A DNA stretch of 41,523 nucleotides from an uncultured Opitutales bacterium (GCA_900548275.1 URJY01000017.1:1-41523), one strand, 5' to 3'; numbered from the stretch's first letter, positions 1 to 8,749 are shown. Notes: generated by a model not told the origin, from the sequence alone. Numbers and translations: made by a program.

Positions 1-25
1 GCCCGCAAAGCGGAGCAAACCCCAA

Positions 26-60
26 TTATTCATTATTCATTTTTCATTATTCATTACACA
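26..60. repeat. Tandem heptamer repeat (TTATTCA)
   Basis: Four consecutive 7-base units read TTATTCA, TTATTCA, TTTTTCA, TTATTCA, followed by a degenerate TTACACA. The array lies just past the stop codon of the porin gene. It is AT-rich in otherwise GC-rich DNA. I see no hairpin in it and cannot assign a function. Confidence 0.8.
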
Positions 61-69
61 ACCCCCGAC

Positions 70-1398
70 TCAGAAAACCATCTGGAACTGCAGTATCGCA
101 ACGTCGGACGAGACCGACGCCTTCGTGCCGCCGAGCGGCGAGTCGCAGAAGTCGAAATGCTCGATACCCGCCGCAACCTTGAAATTTCTGCCGTCGAGAT
201 ACCAGTTCACCCCGCCGTAATAGGCGGTCGCATTGTTGTATAGCCCGTTTTCGGAACGCATATTGTAGACGACATCGCAACCGCGCACGCCGCGCCCGTC
301 GGTGTCGAGATAGGTAAAGCGGAAGACGGGCTCAAACTCTCCCCATCTTTCCGACTTGTAAACCTTGTACGCGCCGAGCACGTAAAAACCCCACGGAACG
401 GCCTGCCCCGAATGGGTCGTATAAAGCGGAACGGCATCGGAACAAGTGCGCCCGTAGCGCAGACTCGTCAGGAAGAACTCGCCGTCGAGCGACAAATCGC
501 CGTACGTAAAACGCACAAACGGATTCACCCCGAGCGCGTCGCCGAAATCCTCAACCTCCGACGGCAAAATCGAAGTGCCCTCAATCGCCGAAACAATCTT
601 GTTCGAATAGCCGAACGCAGCCCCCGCCTTCAGCGACCACCCGTCGAACTTGCCGTCGTAGGCTGTCGTCAAAAAACACGATATACCGTTGTCGTTGCGC
701 ACAAAAATATCGTTGGGCTTGGAATTTACGACATCGAGGCTATATACAAACTCCTTGTGCGCGGGAATGTGCCCGTCCCAATAAACGCCCGTGTGATAGC
801 CCGAAAATCCGAGCGCGGTACCGTATGAAGTCTTCATGTAGCCGTCGTAGCCGCTGTCGCCGCCGCCGAAATAAATGCAGAGAATCGAGCGGTCGGGTGC
901 TTTTATTATAGAGCAACTGTCGTTTTCCTCCATCGAAAAGTTCACGCACCAATGCCCGAGCTTGAGCTTGCCCGCAAGAACGTCGCCGTCGAGATTTATC
1001 TCGTAGTGCAAGGTATTGATGAGCGTGGAACTGGGCATGTAAAGCGAAAGCATCAACATCGAATCGGGCGTCAAATCGGCGATGAAAACGGGGAGCAAAC
1101 GCCTGATGTTGAAGCGCGACTCGTCGTTCACGTCGAAAGGCGTGTTCGAGTAGTCGTGATACACATACGTGTAGCGCATTTGCGAGATGAACAGCGTGCG
1201 GAAACTCTGCACCGAAACAGGCTCGCAAACAGGCACTTCCGCCGACGCTTTTTTGATTTCCGCAGCCTCGTCGGCGGTAATTGCGTTCTTCGCCACGAGT
1301 ATGTCGAGAAGCGAAGCCTCGGAAAGCTGAGAACGCGTTTGCGCAAGCGCGCAACTTGCGAAGCAACAAACAAATATAAAGCTGAAAATGCGGCGCAT
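70..1398 (-). CDS. OprO/OprP-like outer-membrane porin
   Basis: This encodes a 442-residue outer-membrane beta-barrel protein, probably a phosphate-selective-type (OprO/P-like) porin. It begins with a signal peptide (MRRIFSFIFVCCFASCALA, cut before QT). A short helical region with the pattern LLDILVAKNAITADEAAEI follows; this is common at the front of porins of this kind. The rest is rich in alternating aromatic and polar strands and ends in Phe, the usual last residue of proteins inserted by the BAM machinery. I chose the ATG at 1398 because a GGGGGA box sits nine bases before it; the longer frame to 1407 would need a TTG start directly against that box. A strong promoter (1443-1471) precedes it. 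It is divergent from mraZ. The substrate cannot be read from the sequence. Confidence 0.75.
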   Translation of the reverse strand: MRRIFSFIFVCCFASCALAQTRSQLSEASLLDILVAKNAITADEAAEIKKASAEVPVCEPVSVQSFRTLFISQMRYTYVYHDYSNTPFDVNDESRFNIRRLLPVFIADLTPDSMLMLSLYMPSSTLINTLHYEINLDGDVLAGKLKLGHWCVNFSMEENDSCSIIKAPDRSILCIYFGGGDSGYDGYMKTSYGTALGFSGYHTGVYWDGHIPAHKEFVYSLDVVNSKPNDIFVRNDNGISCFLTTAYDGKFDGWSLKAGAAFGYSNKIVSAIEGTSILPSEVEDFGDALGVNPFVRFTYGDLSLDGEFFLTSLRYGRTCSDAVPLYTTHSGQAVPWGFYVLGAYKVYKSERWGEFEPVFRFTYLDTDGRGVRGCDVVYNMRSENGLYNNATAYYGGVNWYLDGRNFKVAAGIEHFDFCDSPLGGTKASVSSDVAILQFQMVF

Positions 1399-1442
1399 CA
1401 ATAACAATCCCCCAAAAACGATGTGTGTAGTCTAAAGTCGAA

Positions 1443-1471
1443 GTTATGCCGACCGCCGCAGACGTTGTCAA
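1443..1471 (-). promoter_or_regulatory. Sigma-70 type promoter of the porin gene
   Basis: On the minus strand a perfect -35 box TTGACA (1466-1471) is followed after 17 bases by CATAAC (1443-1448), which matches four of six -10 positions. Transcription would start near 1436, giving a leader of about 38 bases before the ATG at 1398. Confidence 0.65.
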
Positions 1472-1579
1472 CATATTTCACAAAGACAAAAACCTGAAAG
1501 TCGTTCAGCCACAAGCATACCACCGACCGCACCCGCGCCCGAAACCGAAAATTTTCGGGACAAAAGTGAAAAAAATAAC

Positions 1580-1608
1580 TTGACTCGTGGGGGAATATGG
1601 CGAAAAAT
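1580..1608 (+). promoter_or_regulatory. Probable promoter of the dcw operon
   Basis: A TTGACT box (1580-1585) is followed after 17 bases by AAAAAT (1603-1608). The -35 is good, the -10 weak. The MraZ boxes lie inside the spacer, on the -10 and over the expected start near 1615, which fits repression by MraZ. A start near 1615 also excludes the upstream in-frame ATG at 1607 as the mraZ start. Confidence 0.5.
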
Positions 1609-1622
1609 GGTGAAAAATGGAG
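1588..1622 (+). promoter_or_regulatory. MraZ operator: four TGG boxes with 10-bp period
   Basis: TGG occurs at 1588, 1598, 1608 and 1618, exactly ten bases apart, as TGGGG, TGGCG, TGGTG and TGGAG with five-base spacers. Known MraZ proteins bind tandem TGGNN-N5 direct repeats as a ring-shaped oligomer upstream of their own gene. Here the boxes sit directly before mraZ and overlap the inferred core promoter, so autoregulation of the whole cluster is likely. Confidence 0.8.
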
Positions 1623-1636
1623 AGCATAGGTTAGGG

Positions 1637-2107
1637 ATGTCCGAAGAGCTTACAGTTGGCGATACTTACGCGGGAACTTTCACAAAAGTTCTCGACCCGA
1701 AGCGTCGCATAACCATCCCCGCAAAGTGGCGGTTCAAGGGCGACGAGGGCGAAAACTCTTATCTTGCGATACTTGCGCGATACGGACAATACAGCGCAAT
1801 CCTCGTAATGCCGCCCGATATGGCAGCCCAACTGCGCTCGAAAATTTCGAAAATCCCGATTACGAACGTGGCAAAACGCAGGGCGTTGGCGAATTTTCTG
1901 CAAAACGCCTGCACATTCGGCTGCGACAAACAGGGGCGCATTATGCTCGACGAAAGCATACTTGCGAAAGCGGGCATCGAAAGGGAGGTATGCATGGCGG
2001 GAATGGGCGCGAATTTCGAGCTCTGGAACCCCGCCCACCGAACCGAATGGCTCGGCGAATCGACGCCCGAAGACGACGCCGCCCTGCTCGAGGATCTGGG
2101 TATATAA
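1637..2107 (+). CDS. mraZ: Transcriptional regulator MraZ
   Basis: MraZ is the DNA-binding regulator at the head of dcw clusters; it forms rings and binds direct repeats upstream of its own gene. This 156-residue protein has the two tandem SpoVT/AbrB-like halves, each with its signature: DPKRRITIPAKW in the first and DKQGRIMLDESI in the second. The length is slightly above the usual 140-152. I take the ATG at 1637 as the start, with AGG at 1628-1630 as a modest ribosome site; the longer reading frame to 1580 would run through the promoter and operator. It is the first gene of the operon, 97 bases before rsmH. Identity is well supported by sequence and position. Confidence 0.93.
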   Translation: MSEELTVGDTYAGTFTKVLDPKRRITIPAKWRFKGDEGENSYLAILARYGQYSAILVMPPDMAAQLRSKISKIPITNVAKRRALANFLQNACTFGCDKQGRIMLDESILAKAGIEREVCMAGMGANFELWNPAHRTEWLGESTPEDDAALLEDLGI

Positions 2108-2119
2108 ACCGCCGAACGT

Positions 2120-2221
2120 ATGGACATTCAAAGACATATCAAGAAATCGGAGACCGCACATTCGGCGTTGCCCGAACAAACACATTTCAAAATACCGCCT
2201 GTAGATGCAAAATTCAGATGA
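2120..2221 (+). CDS. Possible 33-codon leader ORF overlapping the rsmH start
   Basis: An ATG at 2120 opens a 33-codon frame (MDIQRHIKKSETAHSALPEQ...) that fills the mraZ-rsmH gap and stops at 2219-2221, 17 bases inside rsmH. It has no clear ribosome site and no recognisable domain. It could couple rsmH translation to mraZ, since rsmH also lacks a good Shine-Dalgarno. It could equally be chance. Confidence 0.2.
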   Translation: MDIQRHIKKSETAHSALPEQTHFKIPPVDAKFR

Positions 2222-3158
2222 CGACAAAATTTTTTCCATCGCCGCACAACACGGACACAAACCCGTGCTGCTCGACGAAACTGTGAAAATTTTGTCGCCC
2301 GAAGACGGTAAAACGTACCTCGACTGCACGTTCGGAGGCGGCGGACATACGCGCAAAATACTCGAATCGGCAAACTGCAAAGTTGTCGCAATAGACCGCG
2401 ACCCCGAAGCCGCAGTGCGCGCCGAAAAGGTCGCAGCCGACTACCCCGACAGGTTCGAATTCCGCGCGCTCGACTTTTCCGACTTGGACAAACTGCCCGA
2501 ACGCGGCTTTGCGGGAATACTCTTCGACTTCGGAGTGTCGTCGTTCCAGCTCGACACCGCCGAACGCGGCTTCTCGTTTATGCGCGAGGGCCCGCTCGAT
2601 ATGCGCATGGACACCCTGCACGGGATGACCGCCCTCGAATACGTGGAAAGCGCAAGCGAATTCGAGCTTGCCGAAGTCCTGCGCGAATACGGCGAGGAAC
2701 CGCGCTTCAGGAAAGTCGCCCGAGCAATCGTCGAAGCCCGCGACGCGGGGAAAATCGCAACGACCACCGACCTTGCAAACGCAATCGCCGCAGCCGCCCC
2801 CTCGCACGAACGCATACATCCCGCAACGCGCGCATTTCAGGCGATACGCATAAAAGTCAACGACGAGCTCGGACAGATAGAGCGCGCACTGCCCAAGGCG
2901 TTCGACGCGCTCGAAAACGGCGGCGTCTTGGCGGCGATAAGCTTCCATTCGCTCGAAGACAGAATCGTGAAAAAATTTTTCAAAAAGATGGCGGGACGCC
3001 CAGAGTCGCGCTTCGACACTTCGTACGTTCAGGACAGGGTAAAGCTTGCCGAACTTCTCACGCGCAAGCCGATTGTGCCGTCGGACGGAGAGATTGCGGA
3101 AAATCCGCGCAGCCGAAGCTCGAAACTCAGGGCAATAAGAAAGGATACGGCGAGATGA
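2205..3158 (+). CDS. rsmH: 16S rRNA (cytosine(1402)-N(4))-methyltransferase RsmH
   Basis: RsmH (MraW) transfers a methyl group from S-adenosylmethionine to N4 of C1402 in 16S rRNA, in the decoding centre. The 317-residue length is normal. The N-terminal HKPVLLDETV segment and the SAM-binding loop DCTFGGGGHTR (about residues 40-50) are characteristic, followed by the family patterns FDFGVSSFQLD and RGFSF, and near the C-terminus SFHSLEDRIVKKFF. The start at 2205 has no convincing Shine-Dalgarno; a short ORF reading into it may provide coupling. The stop overlaps the ftsL start in an ATGA. Second position in the dcw cluster is the usual place. Confidence 0.95.
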   Translation: MQNSDDDKIFSIAAQHGHKPVLLDETVKILSPEDGKTYLDCTFGGGGHTRKILESANCKVVAIDRDPEAAVRAEKVAADYPDRFEFRALDFSDLDKLPERGFAGILFDFGVSSFQLDTAERGFSFMREGPLDMRMDTLHGMTALEYVESASEFELAEVLREYGEEPRFRKVARAIVEARDAGKIATTTDLANAIAAAAPSHERIHPATRAFQAIRIKVNDELGQIERALPKAFDALENGGVLAAISFHSLEDRIVKKFFKKMAGRPESRFDTSYVQDRVKLAELLTRKPIVPSDGEIAENPRSRSSKLRAIRKDTAR

Positions 3159-3529
3159 AAACGGGAGTCAAAAAAATTTCGGTAATTGCAATCCTCACGG
3201 GGCTGCTTCTGGTTGTGGTCTGCTCGGGGTTTGCGGCGGTGTCGGTCGAACGGCAGGAACGCCGCGACATCTCGCGCAGAATAGCCTCGCACGAGCGGCA
3301 GATTAAACAGCTGCGCCGCGACAACGAAGAACTCTCCGTAAAAATCGCCGAACAGGAAAACCCCGCCTACCTCACCCGCAGGGCGAGCACGCGCCTCGTG
3401 CGCCCGCAAATGACGGCGGTCGTCTGGGCGTACGAAAACTACGACGGCGGAAGAATCGATTTCAGCGGCAAGTCGAAGGGCTTGGTTTCGTTCAAAGCAC
3501 CCGAAAAAAAGAACGCGGTACGTAGATGA
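3155..3529 (+). CDS. ftsL: FtsL-like cell division protein
   Basis: FtsL is a small bitopic membrane protein that joins FtsB and FtsQ and activates FtsWI septal peptidoglycan synthesis. This 124-residue product has the expected architecture: short cytoplasmic N-terminus, one membrane segment (about residues 9-29), then a charged heptad-type coiled coil (about 31-68, e.g. ERQIKQLRRDNEELSVKI). The C-terminal half is less typical and ends in a basic tail. FtsL sequences diverge strongly, so the call rests on topology and on the position between rsmH and ftsI. Its start overlaps rsmH and its stop overlaps ftsI, both in ATGA, indicating coupled translation. Confidence 0.8.
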   Translation: MKTGVKKISVIAILTGLLLVVVCSGFAAVSVERQERRDISRRIASHERQIKQLRRDNEELSVKIAEQENPAYLTRRASTRLVRPQMTAVVWAYENYDGGRIDFSGKSKGLVSFKAPEKKNAVRR

Positions 3530-5535
3530 GAAACAGAAGACCCCAGACATCCATTTTCATATACGGATGGCGGCTCGGATTGGTCGCCGTTGGTCTGGTG
3601 TGCCTGTTTATCGCAATCTACGCCCGTCTCTACTACCTGCACGTCGAGCGCAGCGAACAGAGCCTCGAAGCCACATACAAAGCCCGCCAACTTCTCGACA
3701 AAGTGCCAGCCCGACGCGGCAACATCGTAGACGCAAAAGACAACCTGCTCGCAACGAGCCGCCCCGTGATAACGCTCGGCGTAGACCCCGAACGCGTCGA
3801 GCTCGACGCCGAGGGAATCGAAAAGCTCGGGAAGGTCGCCCAAATACTCAAACTGCGCAAAGCCGACGTCGTCGCCGTCTGCACGCCCTACCAAGACGCG
3901 GAGAAAATCGCCGCCGTCAACGCCCGCATAACCGAGGCGCAGGCAAAACGCATCAGAATGATAGGCGTCAACCTGAATATGACGCCCGAAGAACTCGTGC
4001 GCAAATGCGTCAGTACCCCGAACAACACGCTTACCGTTCCGCGGCGGGTCGAACAGGTCGCGGCGAAGAAAAAGGTCTTCCGCGAACTGGCGAAAATCTT
4101 CAAAATGCCGCAGGAGGAAGTGGAACGCAATTTCGTCTCGTACTCGCCGCGTTGGAAAAAAATCGCCGAAAACCTCGACGACGCAACGTACTCGCAGATT
4201 CTCGCGCTGAAAGTCAAGGGCATACGCGGCGACAGAAAATACGTGCGCGTCTACCCGACGGGCTCGCTGATGTCGCATATCGTGGGCTTCGTGAACAAGG
4301 AGTTCAGCGCGGAAATGGGCGTCGAAAAGCAGTTCGACTACTACCTGCACGGTCAGGACGGCTGGATTGAAACCGAACGCGACGGACACCGTACCGAACT
4401 GCCCCACTACCGACAGCGCGACGTCGAACCCGTCGACGGTCTGAATGTGGAGCTTTCCGTAGACTCAATCATTCAGGAGATGGCATCGCGCGAAGTGCGC
4501 AACATCGCCCGCCAGTACAACCCCGCAAGCGCGACGGTAATCATCAGCGAACCCTCCACGGGCTACATCCTCGGAATGGCGAGCTACCCGAACTTCGACC
4601 CCAACGAGTACAACAAATACCCGCAGGACTCCCTCAGAAACCGCGCAATCTGCGACCAGTACGAACCGGGGTCGACGTTCAAAATCGTGCCGATTTCCGC
4701 CGCCCTCAACGAATCGCTCGTGGGGCCCGACGACGTTTTCGACTGCAACGCCCCGACAGTAACCTACAAGGGACGCGTTCTGCGCCTGCCCAAAGAGGCG
4801 CACAAAATGGGCAACCTTTCGGTGCGCGACATCGCCAAGAAAAGCTCGAACAAAGGCTCGGCTCACCTCGGCATACTGCTCGGCGAAAGAAAGCTCTACA
4901 ACTACGCCCACCTCTACGGATTCGGCGAAAAGACAAATATCGGGCTTGTCGGCGAAATCGCGGGCACGCTCCACAAAGTAAAGGACTGGGACGGGCTTAC
5001 AATCACGCGCCTGCCGATGGGGCACGCCGTGGCGGTAACGCCGCTGCAAATCCACTGCGCAATGAGCGTCATAGCAAATCAGGGAATTTATATGCAGCCG
5101 CAACTCGTCCGCCGCGTGTTCGACAAAAACGGCAAGACGGTTATGAACTACCCGCCCAAGGCTATGCGCCGCATCATCAGACCGAAAATCGCAACGCTGA
5201 TGAGCGAAATGCTCTCGGAAGTCGTCAGCGACACGGGCACGGCGCGCCGCGCGGCACTCAAGGGCTTCAAAGTGGCGGGCAAAACGGGAACTTCGCAAAA
5301 GATAATAAACGGCACATACAGCACGCGCGACCACGTCGCCTCGTTCACGGGGTTCTTCCCCGCGCAGCGTCCGCGTCTGGTCATAACGGTCGTCGTGGAC
5401 TCCCCGAAACTCAAAGGGGTCGGCTACGGCGGCATCGTGGCTGCGCCGTCGTTTAGAAACATTGCGGAGCAGGCGGCAAACTACTTGGGAATACAGTCGG
5501 ACGAAGAGTTCGAAAAAATGGTCGCGTGGAGGTAA
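3526..5535 (+). CDS. ftsI: Septal peptidoglycan transpeptidase (PBP3) FtsI
   Basis: FtsI is the class B penicillin-binding protein that cross-links septal peptidoglycan in complex with FtsW. This 669-residue protein has one N-terminal membrane anchor (about residues 15-37), a PBP dimerisation region (RRGNIVDAKDNLLATS), and a transpeptidase domain with all three catalytic boxes: S383-T-F-K386 (in YEPGSTFKIV), S440-S-N442 and K586-T-G-T. It is somewhat longer than E. coli FtsI (588), largely through extra sequence between the anchor and the transpeptidase domain. No PASTA domain is seen, so it is FtsI-like rather than SpoVD-like. The start overlaps ftsL (ATGA). Confidence 0.95.
   Translation: MRNRRPQTSIFIYGWRLGLVAVGLVCLFIAIYARLYYLHVERSEQSLEATYKARQLLDKVPARRGNIVDAKDNLLATSRPVITLGVDPERVELDAEGIEKLGKVAQILKLRKADVVAVCTPYQDAEKIAAVNARITEAQAKRIRMIGVNLNMTPEELVRKCVSTPNNTLTVPRRVEQVAAKKKVFRELAKIFKMPQEEVERNFVSYSPRWKKIAENLDDATYSQILALKVKGIRGDRKYVRVYPTGSLMSHIVGFVNKEFSAEMGVEKQFDYYLHGQDGWIETERDGHRTELPHYRQRDVEPVDGLNVELSVDSIIQEMASREVRNIARQYNPASATVIISEPSTGYILGMASYPNFDPNEYNKYPQDSLRNRAICDQYEPGSTFKIVPISAALNESLVGPDDVFDCNAPTVTYKGRVLRLPKEAHKMGNLSVRDIAKKSSNKGSAHLGILLGERKLYNYAHLYGFGEKTNIGLVGEIAGTLHKVKDWDGLTITRLPMGHAVAVTPLQIHCAMSVIANQGIYMQPQLVRRVFDKNGKTVMNYPPKAMRRIIRPKIATLMSEMLSEVVSDTGTARRAALKGFKVAGKTGTSQKIINGTYSTRDHVASFTGFFPAQRPRLVITVVVDSPKLKGVGYGGIVAAPSFRNIAEQAANYLGIQSDEEFEKMVAWR
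5528..5532 (+). promoter_or_regulatory. Strong ribosome-binding site fixing the murE start
   Basis: GGAGG lies ten bases before the ATG at 5543, inside the last codons of ftsI. It is one of the few strong Shine-Dalgarno boxes in the cluster and argues against the longer frame that begins with TTG at 5462. Confidence 0.75.
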
Positions 5536-5542
5536 TTTAACA

Positions 5543-7120
5543 ATGATAGGTTTCTCGAATTTAAACAGTCTCATAGCTCTTTGCGGCGCGAAAAGCCGCT
5601 TCGGCTCGCTCTCGTTCGCACAGCAGGACGGCGGTCTTCCCGCCTACACCGCGGCGGATTTGGCGAAAGCCGTCAACGCAATCTCGATTGCGGGCGACAA
5701 AAAAGCCGAAATCAAAATGCTCATAGCCGACAGCAGGCGCGTAGCCCCCAACACCGCATTCTTTGCGGTCAAGGGGCTTCACACCGACGGCAATATGTAC
5801 GTCGAAGAGGCGGCGCACCGCGGCGCGGTTGCAATCGTTTCGGAAGAGCCCGCACCGAAGGGCTTCCCAGCCACTTGGATAAGGGTTGCTGACATCGCCG
5901 AAGCCACCGCCGCAGGCGCGAAAAGCTTCTACGCCAACACCGACGACTCGCTCGAAGTTTTCGCCGTTACGGGTACGAACGGCAAGACGAGCGTTACTTG
6001 GATGCTCCGCGAAATGCTCGACAAGGGCGGCACGAAATGCGGACTCGTCGGCACAATCCACTACGACCTCGGCGGCAGATGTCTGCCCGCCGCGCGCACC
6101 ACGCCCGAAGCCCTCGAGCTGCACGCAATGCTCAACCAGATGCGCTACGCGGGCTGCAAGGCGGCGGCGATGGAATTCAGCTCGCACGCAATCGAGCAGA
6201 AGCGCGTCAAGGGAATAGCGGTTGAATGCGCGTGTTTTCTGAACCTCACCCAAGACCACCTCGACTACCACAAGACGATGGATTCGTACTTCGAAGTCAA
6301 GGCGTCGCTCTTTACGGGCGCACTCGGCAAAGCCCCGAAAATCGCGGTGATAAACTTCGACGACCCGCACGGCAAAAAAATCGCCGAACGCCTCTCGCCC
6401 GAAACAAGGCTCGTCTCGTTCTCGGTCGACGACCCGAGCGCGACCGTGCACGCCGAAGACGTCAGGATGTACCCGCAGAAATCGGAATTTACGCTCGTGT
6501 GGGACGGCAAAAGAACTCCCGTCGAAATAGCAATGCCGGGGCACTACAACGTCTCGAACGCGCTCGCCGCCCTTTCGATGGTCTACGCCACGGGCAGGGA
6601 CGTGGAGCGCGCGGCGAAAACGCTCGCCGACTTCAAGGGAGTCCCCGGGAGAATGCAGAAAGTGCAAAGCCCCGCGAAGTTCGACATCTTCGTCGACTAC
6701 GCACACACCGACGACGCCCTCAAGAACGGGCTTTCGATGCTCCGCAAAATCGTCAAGGGCAAACTGCTCGTCGTCTTCGGCTGCGGCGGAAAGCGCGACA
6801 GGACAAAACGCCCCAAAATGACGCGCGTCGTACAGGAGTACGCCGACATCGCGTGGGCTACGTCGGACAACCCCCGCGGCGAAAACATCGCCGACATCTT
6901 CGCCGACATGAAGGAGGGCGTAATCGACCCGTCGAAAATCGCGTTCGTCGAAGACAGGCGCAGGGCGATAAACCTCGCGATAGACGCGGCGGGCGAAGGC
7001 GACTGCATTCTCATCGCGGGCAAGGGACACGAAACATTTCAGGAGTTGGGCGACACAATCATTCCGTTCGACGACAAGCGCGTAGCCGAGGAACTGCTCG
7101 CCCTCAAGGGACTTCTATAA
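5543..7120 (+). CDS. murE: UDP-MurNAc-L-Ala-D-Glu:meso-diaminopimelate ligase MurE
   Basis: MurE adds the third stem-peptide residue to UDP-MurNAc-L-Ala-D-Glu in the cytoplasm, using ATP. The 525-residue protein has the Mur-ligase P-loop GTNGKT (residues 144-149), the central domain with TTPEALELHAML and ECACFLNLTQDHLDYH, and the C-terminal specificity motif D442-N-P-R445, which in characterised MurE enzymes marks meso-diaminopimelate rather than lysine as substrate. A Gram-negative DAP-type wall is therefore predicted. A short N-terminal extension (to about residue 30) precedes the usual MurE start region. The gene follows ftsI with a GGAGG ribosome site. Confidence 0.96.
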   Translation: MIGFSNLNSLIALCGAKSRFGSLSFAQQDGGLPAYTAADLAKAVNAISIAGDKKAEIKMLIADSRRVAPNTAFFAVKGLHTDGNMYVEEAAHRGAVAIVSEEPAPKGFPATWIRVADIAEATAAGAKSFYANTDDSLEVFAVTGTNGKTSVTWMLREMLDKGGTKCGLVGTIHYDLGGRCLPAARTTPEALELHAMLNQMRYAGCKAAAMEFSSHAIEQKRVKGIAVECACFLNLTQDHLDYHKTMDSYFEVKASLFTGALGKAPKIAVINFDDPHGKKIAERLSPETRLVSFSVDDPSATVHAEDVRMYPQKSEFTLVWDGKRTPVEIAMPGHYNVSNALAALSMVYATGRDVERAAKTLADFKGVPGRMQKVQSPAKFDIFVDYAHTDDALKNGLSMLRKIVKGKLLVVFGCGGKRDRTKRPKMTRVVQEYADIAWATSDNPRGENIADIFADMKEGVIDPSKIAFVEDRRRAINLAIDAAGEGDCILIAGKGHETFQELGDTIIPFDDKRVAEELLALKGLL

Positions 7121-7150
7121 ACAATACAAAATATCCGAAAGTATACAATT

Positions 7151-8749
7151 ATGCCGTTTTTTAAAGCAGACGATTTACAGGCGTGGACGGGCGGACGCTG
7201 GACAAACCTCGACAACGCCCGCAAGCCCGAAATCAGGGGATTTTCCAACGACAGCCGCAACATATCAAAAGACTTCGCGTTCGTCGCGATTAAGGCGCAG
7301 CGCGACGGACACGACTTCGCCGCCGACGCGGTGGCAAACGGCGCAACCGCAGTCGTCGCCGAGCGCGAACTCGACGTTTCCGTGCCCGTGCTCGTCGTCA
7401 AAAACTCGCTCAGGGCGTTCCAGAGAATCGCGAAAATGCACAGGCTGCGCTTCGACAACCCCGTCGTGGGAATAACGGGTTCGTGCGGCAAAACGTCGAC
7501 AAAGGAAATGCTCGCAAAGCTCGCGGCATGGAAAAATCCGCTCGTTACGGAAAAGAACTTCAACAACGAAATCGGCGTTCCGCTGACGCTCACTAAAATA
7601 GACCTGCGCCAGAACCAGCTTGCGATAGTCGAGGCGGGCGTGTCCGCACCGTCGCAAATGGACGAGCTCGCCGAAATGATTGAACCCGACATCGCGATAA
7701 TCACAAACGTCGGGCTTTCGCACCTCGAAAAATTCGAGCAGGTCGGGAACGTGGCGAAGGAAAAGGCAAAGCTCGCCGAGCACGCGGCGGACGGCGGCTG
7801 GTGTCTAATCCACCACAATCTTCTCGGGTGGAAGGCGTTCGACGAACTCAAATGCAAAAAGGCGGTCGTAGCGTCCGCCGACGCGCCCGAAATCAAGGCG
7901 GACTTGGTTTTCCGCTACGCGCTGAACGCAAACGGCGACGGCACTACCTCGATAGATATGTGCGTCGAGGGCGGCGACGAGTACTATTTCGAAGTTCCCG
8001 AAATGACGGACGGGATGATTGAAAATACCCTGCTTGCAATCTGCGCAACGCTTATGCTCGGCGGACGCGAAGAGCAAATCGCCCAACGCCTCGAAACGCT
8101 CAAGCCCCTGCCCATGCGCGGCGGAATAGTCGAAACGGAACGCGCAAAATACTACCTCGACTGCTACAACGCCTCGCCCACTTCGATGAAGGACGCCCTC
8201 GCCCACTTCGAAAAGATTTCGGCGGACGCCCAAAAGCGCACCTACGTTCTCGGCACGATGGCGGAACTGGGACTTGCCTCGCACCCGCACCACAAGGACA
8301 TCGGCTCGCACATCACGCCCATTTCCGACGACACCGCAATACTCGTCGGGGCGTTCGCCGACGCATACAAGGTGGGTCTGCTCTCTAACGGGTGGGACGA
8401 AAAGAACATTTTCGTATTCGAAAACGCGCAGGACGCGCGCGCGAAAATCGCCGAGGCAAACGGCTTCGTGTTCGTGAAAGGCAGCCGCGTGTGCGGTCTC
8501 GAGAACGCCCTGCCCGACGACGTTCTTCAAAAGCTTTCCGACAAACCCGCCGAACCCGCGCAGGAGGACGAACCGCCCGCCGAGGCGGAACAGCCGCCCG
8601 CCGAACCGCAAAAACGGGACGACGACGATTCCGACGACGACGAATTTGAAGACGCCGAAGACGGAGATTTCGGGGACGACGACGCGGACGATTCCGACGA
8701 CGACTCCTCCGAAAACGAGGACGACGAGGACGAAAGGGACACATTCTAA
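7151..8749 (+). CDS. murF: MurF UDP-MurNAc-tripeptide:D-Ala-D-Ala ligase with acidic C-terminal tail
   Basis: MurF adds D-Ala-D-Ala to UDP-MurNAc-tripeptide, the last cytoplasmic step of the nucleotide precursor. The ligase body has the P-loop GSCGKTS (residues 110-116), NFNNEIGVPLTL and the C-terminal motif DCYNASPTSMKDAL. It ends near residue 463, a normal MurF length. The gene then continues for 69 residues: a Pro/Glu/Ala linker (464-489) and a 43-residue stretch (490-532) in which 29 residues are Asp or Glu. This tail is not part of the MurF fold. It is in frame, and mraY starts on the last base of the stop codon, so it is not an obvious frameshift. Its role is unknown. Confidence 0.95.
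   Translation: MPFFKADDLQAWTGGRWTNLDNARKPEIRGFSNDSRNISKDFAFVAIKAQRDGHDFAADAVANGATAVVAERELDVSVPVLVVKNSLRAFQRIAKMHRLRFDNPVVGITGSCGKTSTKEMLAKLAAWKNPLVTEKNFNNEIGVPLTLTKIDLRQNQLAIVEAGVSAPSQMDELAEMIEPDIAIITNVGLSHLEKFEQVGNVAKEKAKLAEHAADGGWCLIHHNLLGWKAFDELKCKKAVVASADAPEIKADLVFRYALNANGDGTTSIDMCVEGGDEYYFEVPEMTDGMIENTLLAICATLMLGGREEQIAQRLETLKPLPMRGGIVETERAKYYLDCYNASPTSMKDALAHFEKISADAQKRTYVLGTMAELGLASHPHHKDIGSHITPISDDTAILVGAFADAYKVGLLSNGWDEKNIFVFENAQDARAKIAEANGFVFVKGSRVCGLENALPDDVLQKLSDKPAEPAQEDEPPAEAEQPPAEPQKRDDDDSDDDEFEDAEDGDFGDDDADDSDDDSSENEDDEDERDTF

Noticed and set aside
26..60. CRISPR-like array
   Set aside because: Seven-base units without spacers form a simple tandem repeat, and no cas gene is present.
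8540..8749. MurF acidic tail as a frameshift into another frame
   Set aside because: The frame stays open with the same codon style, and the mraY start sits on the last base of its stop, as at other junctions in the cluster.
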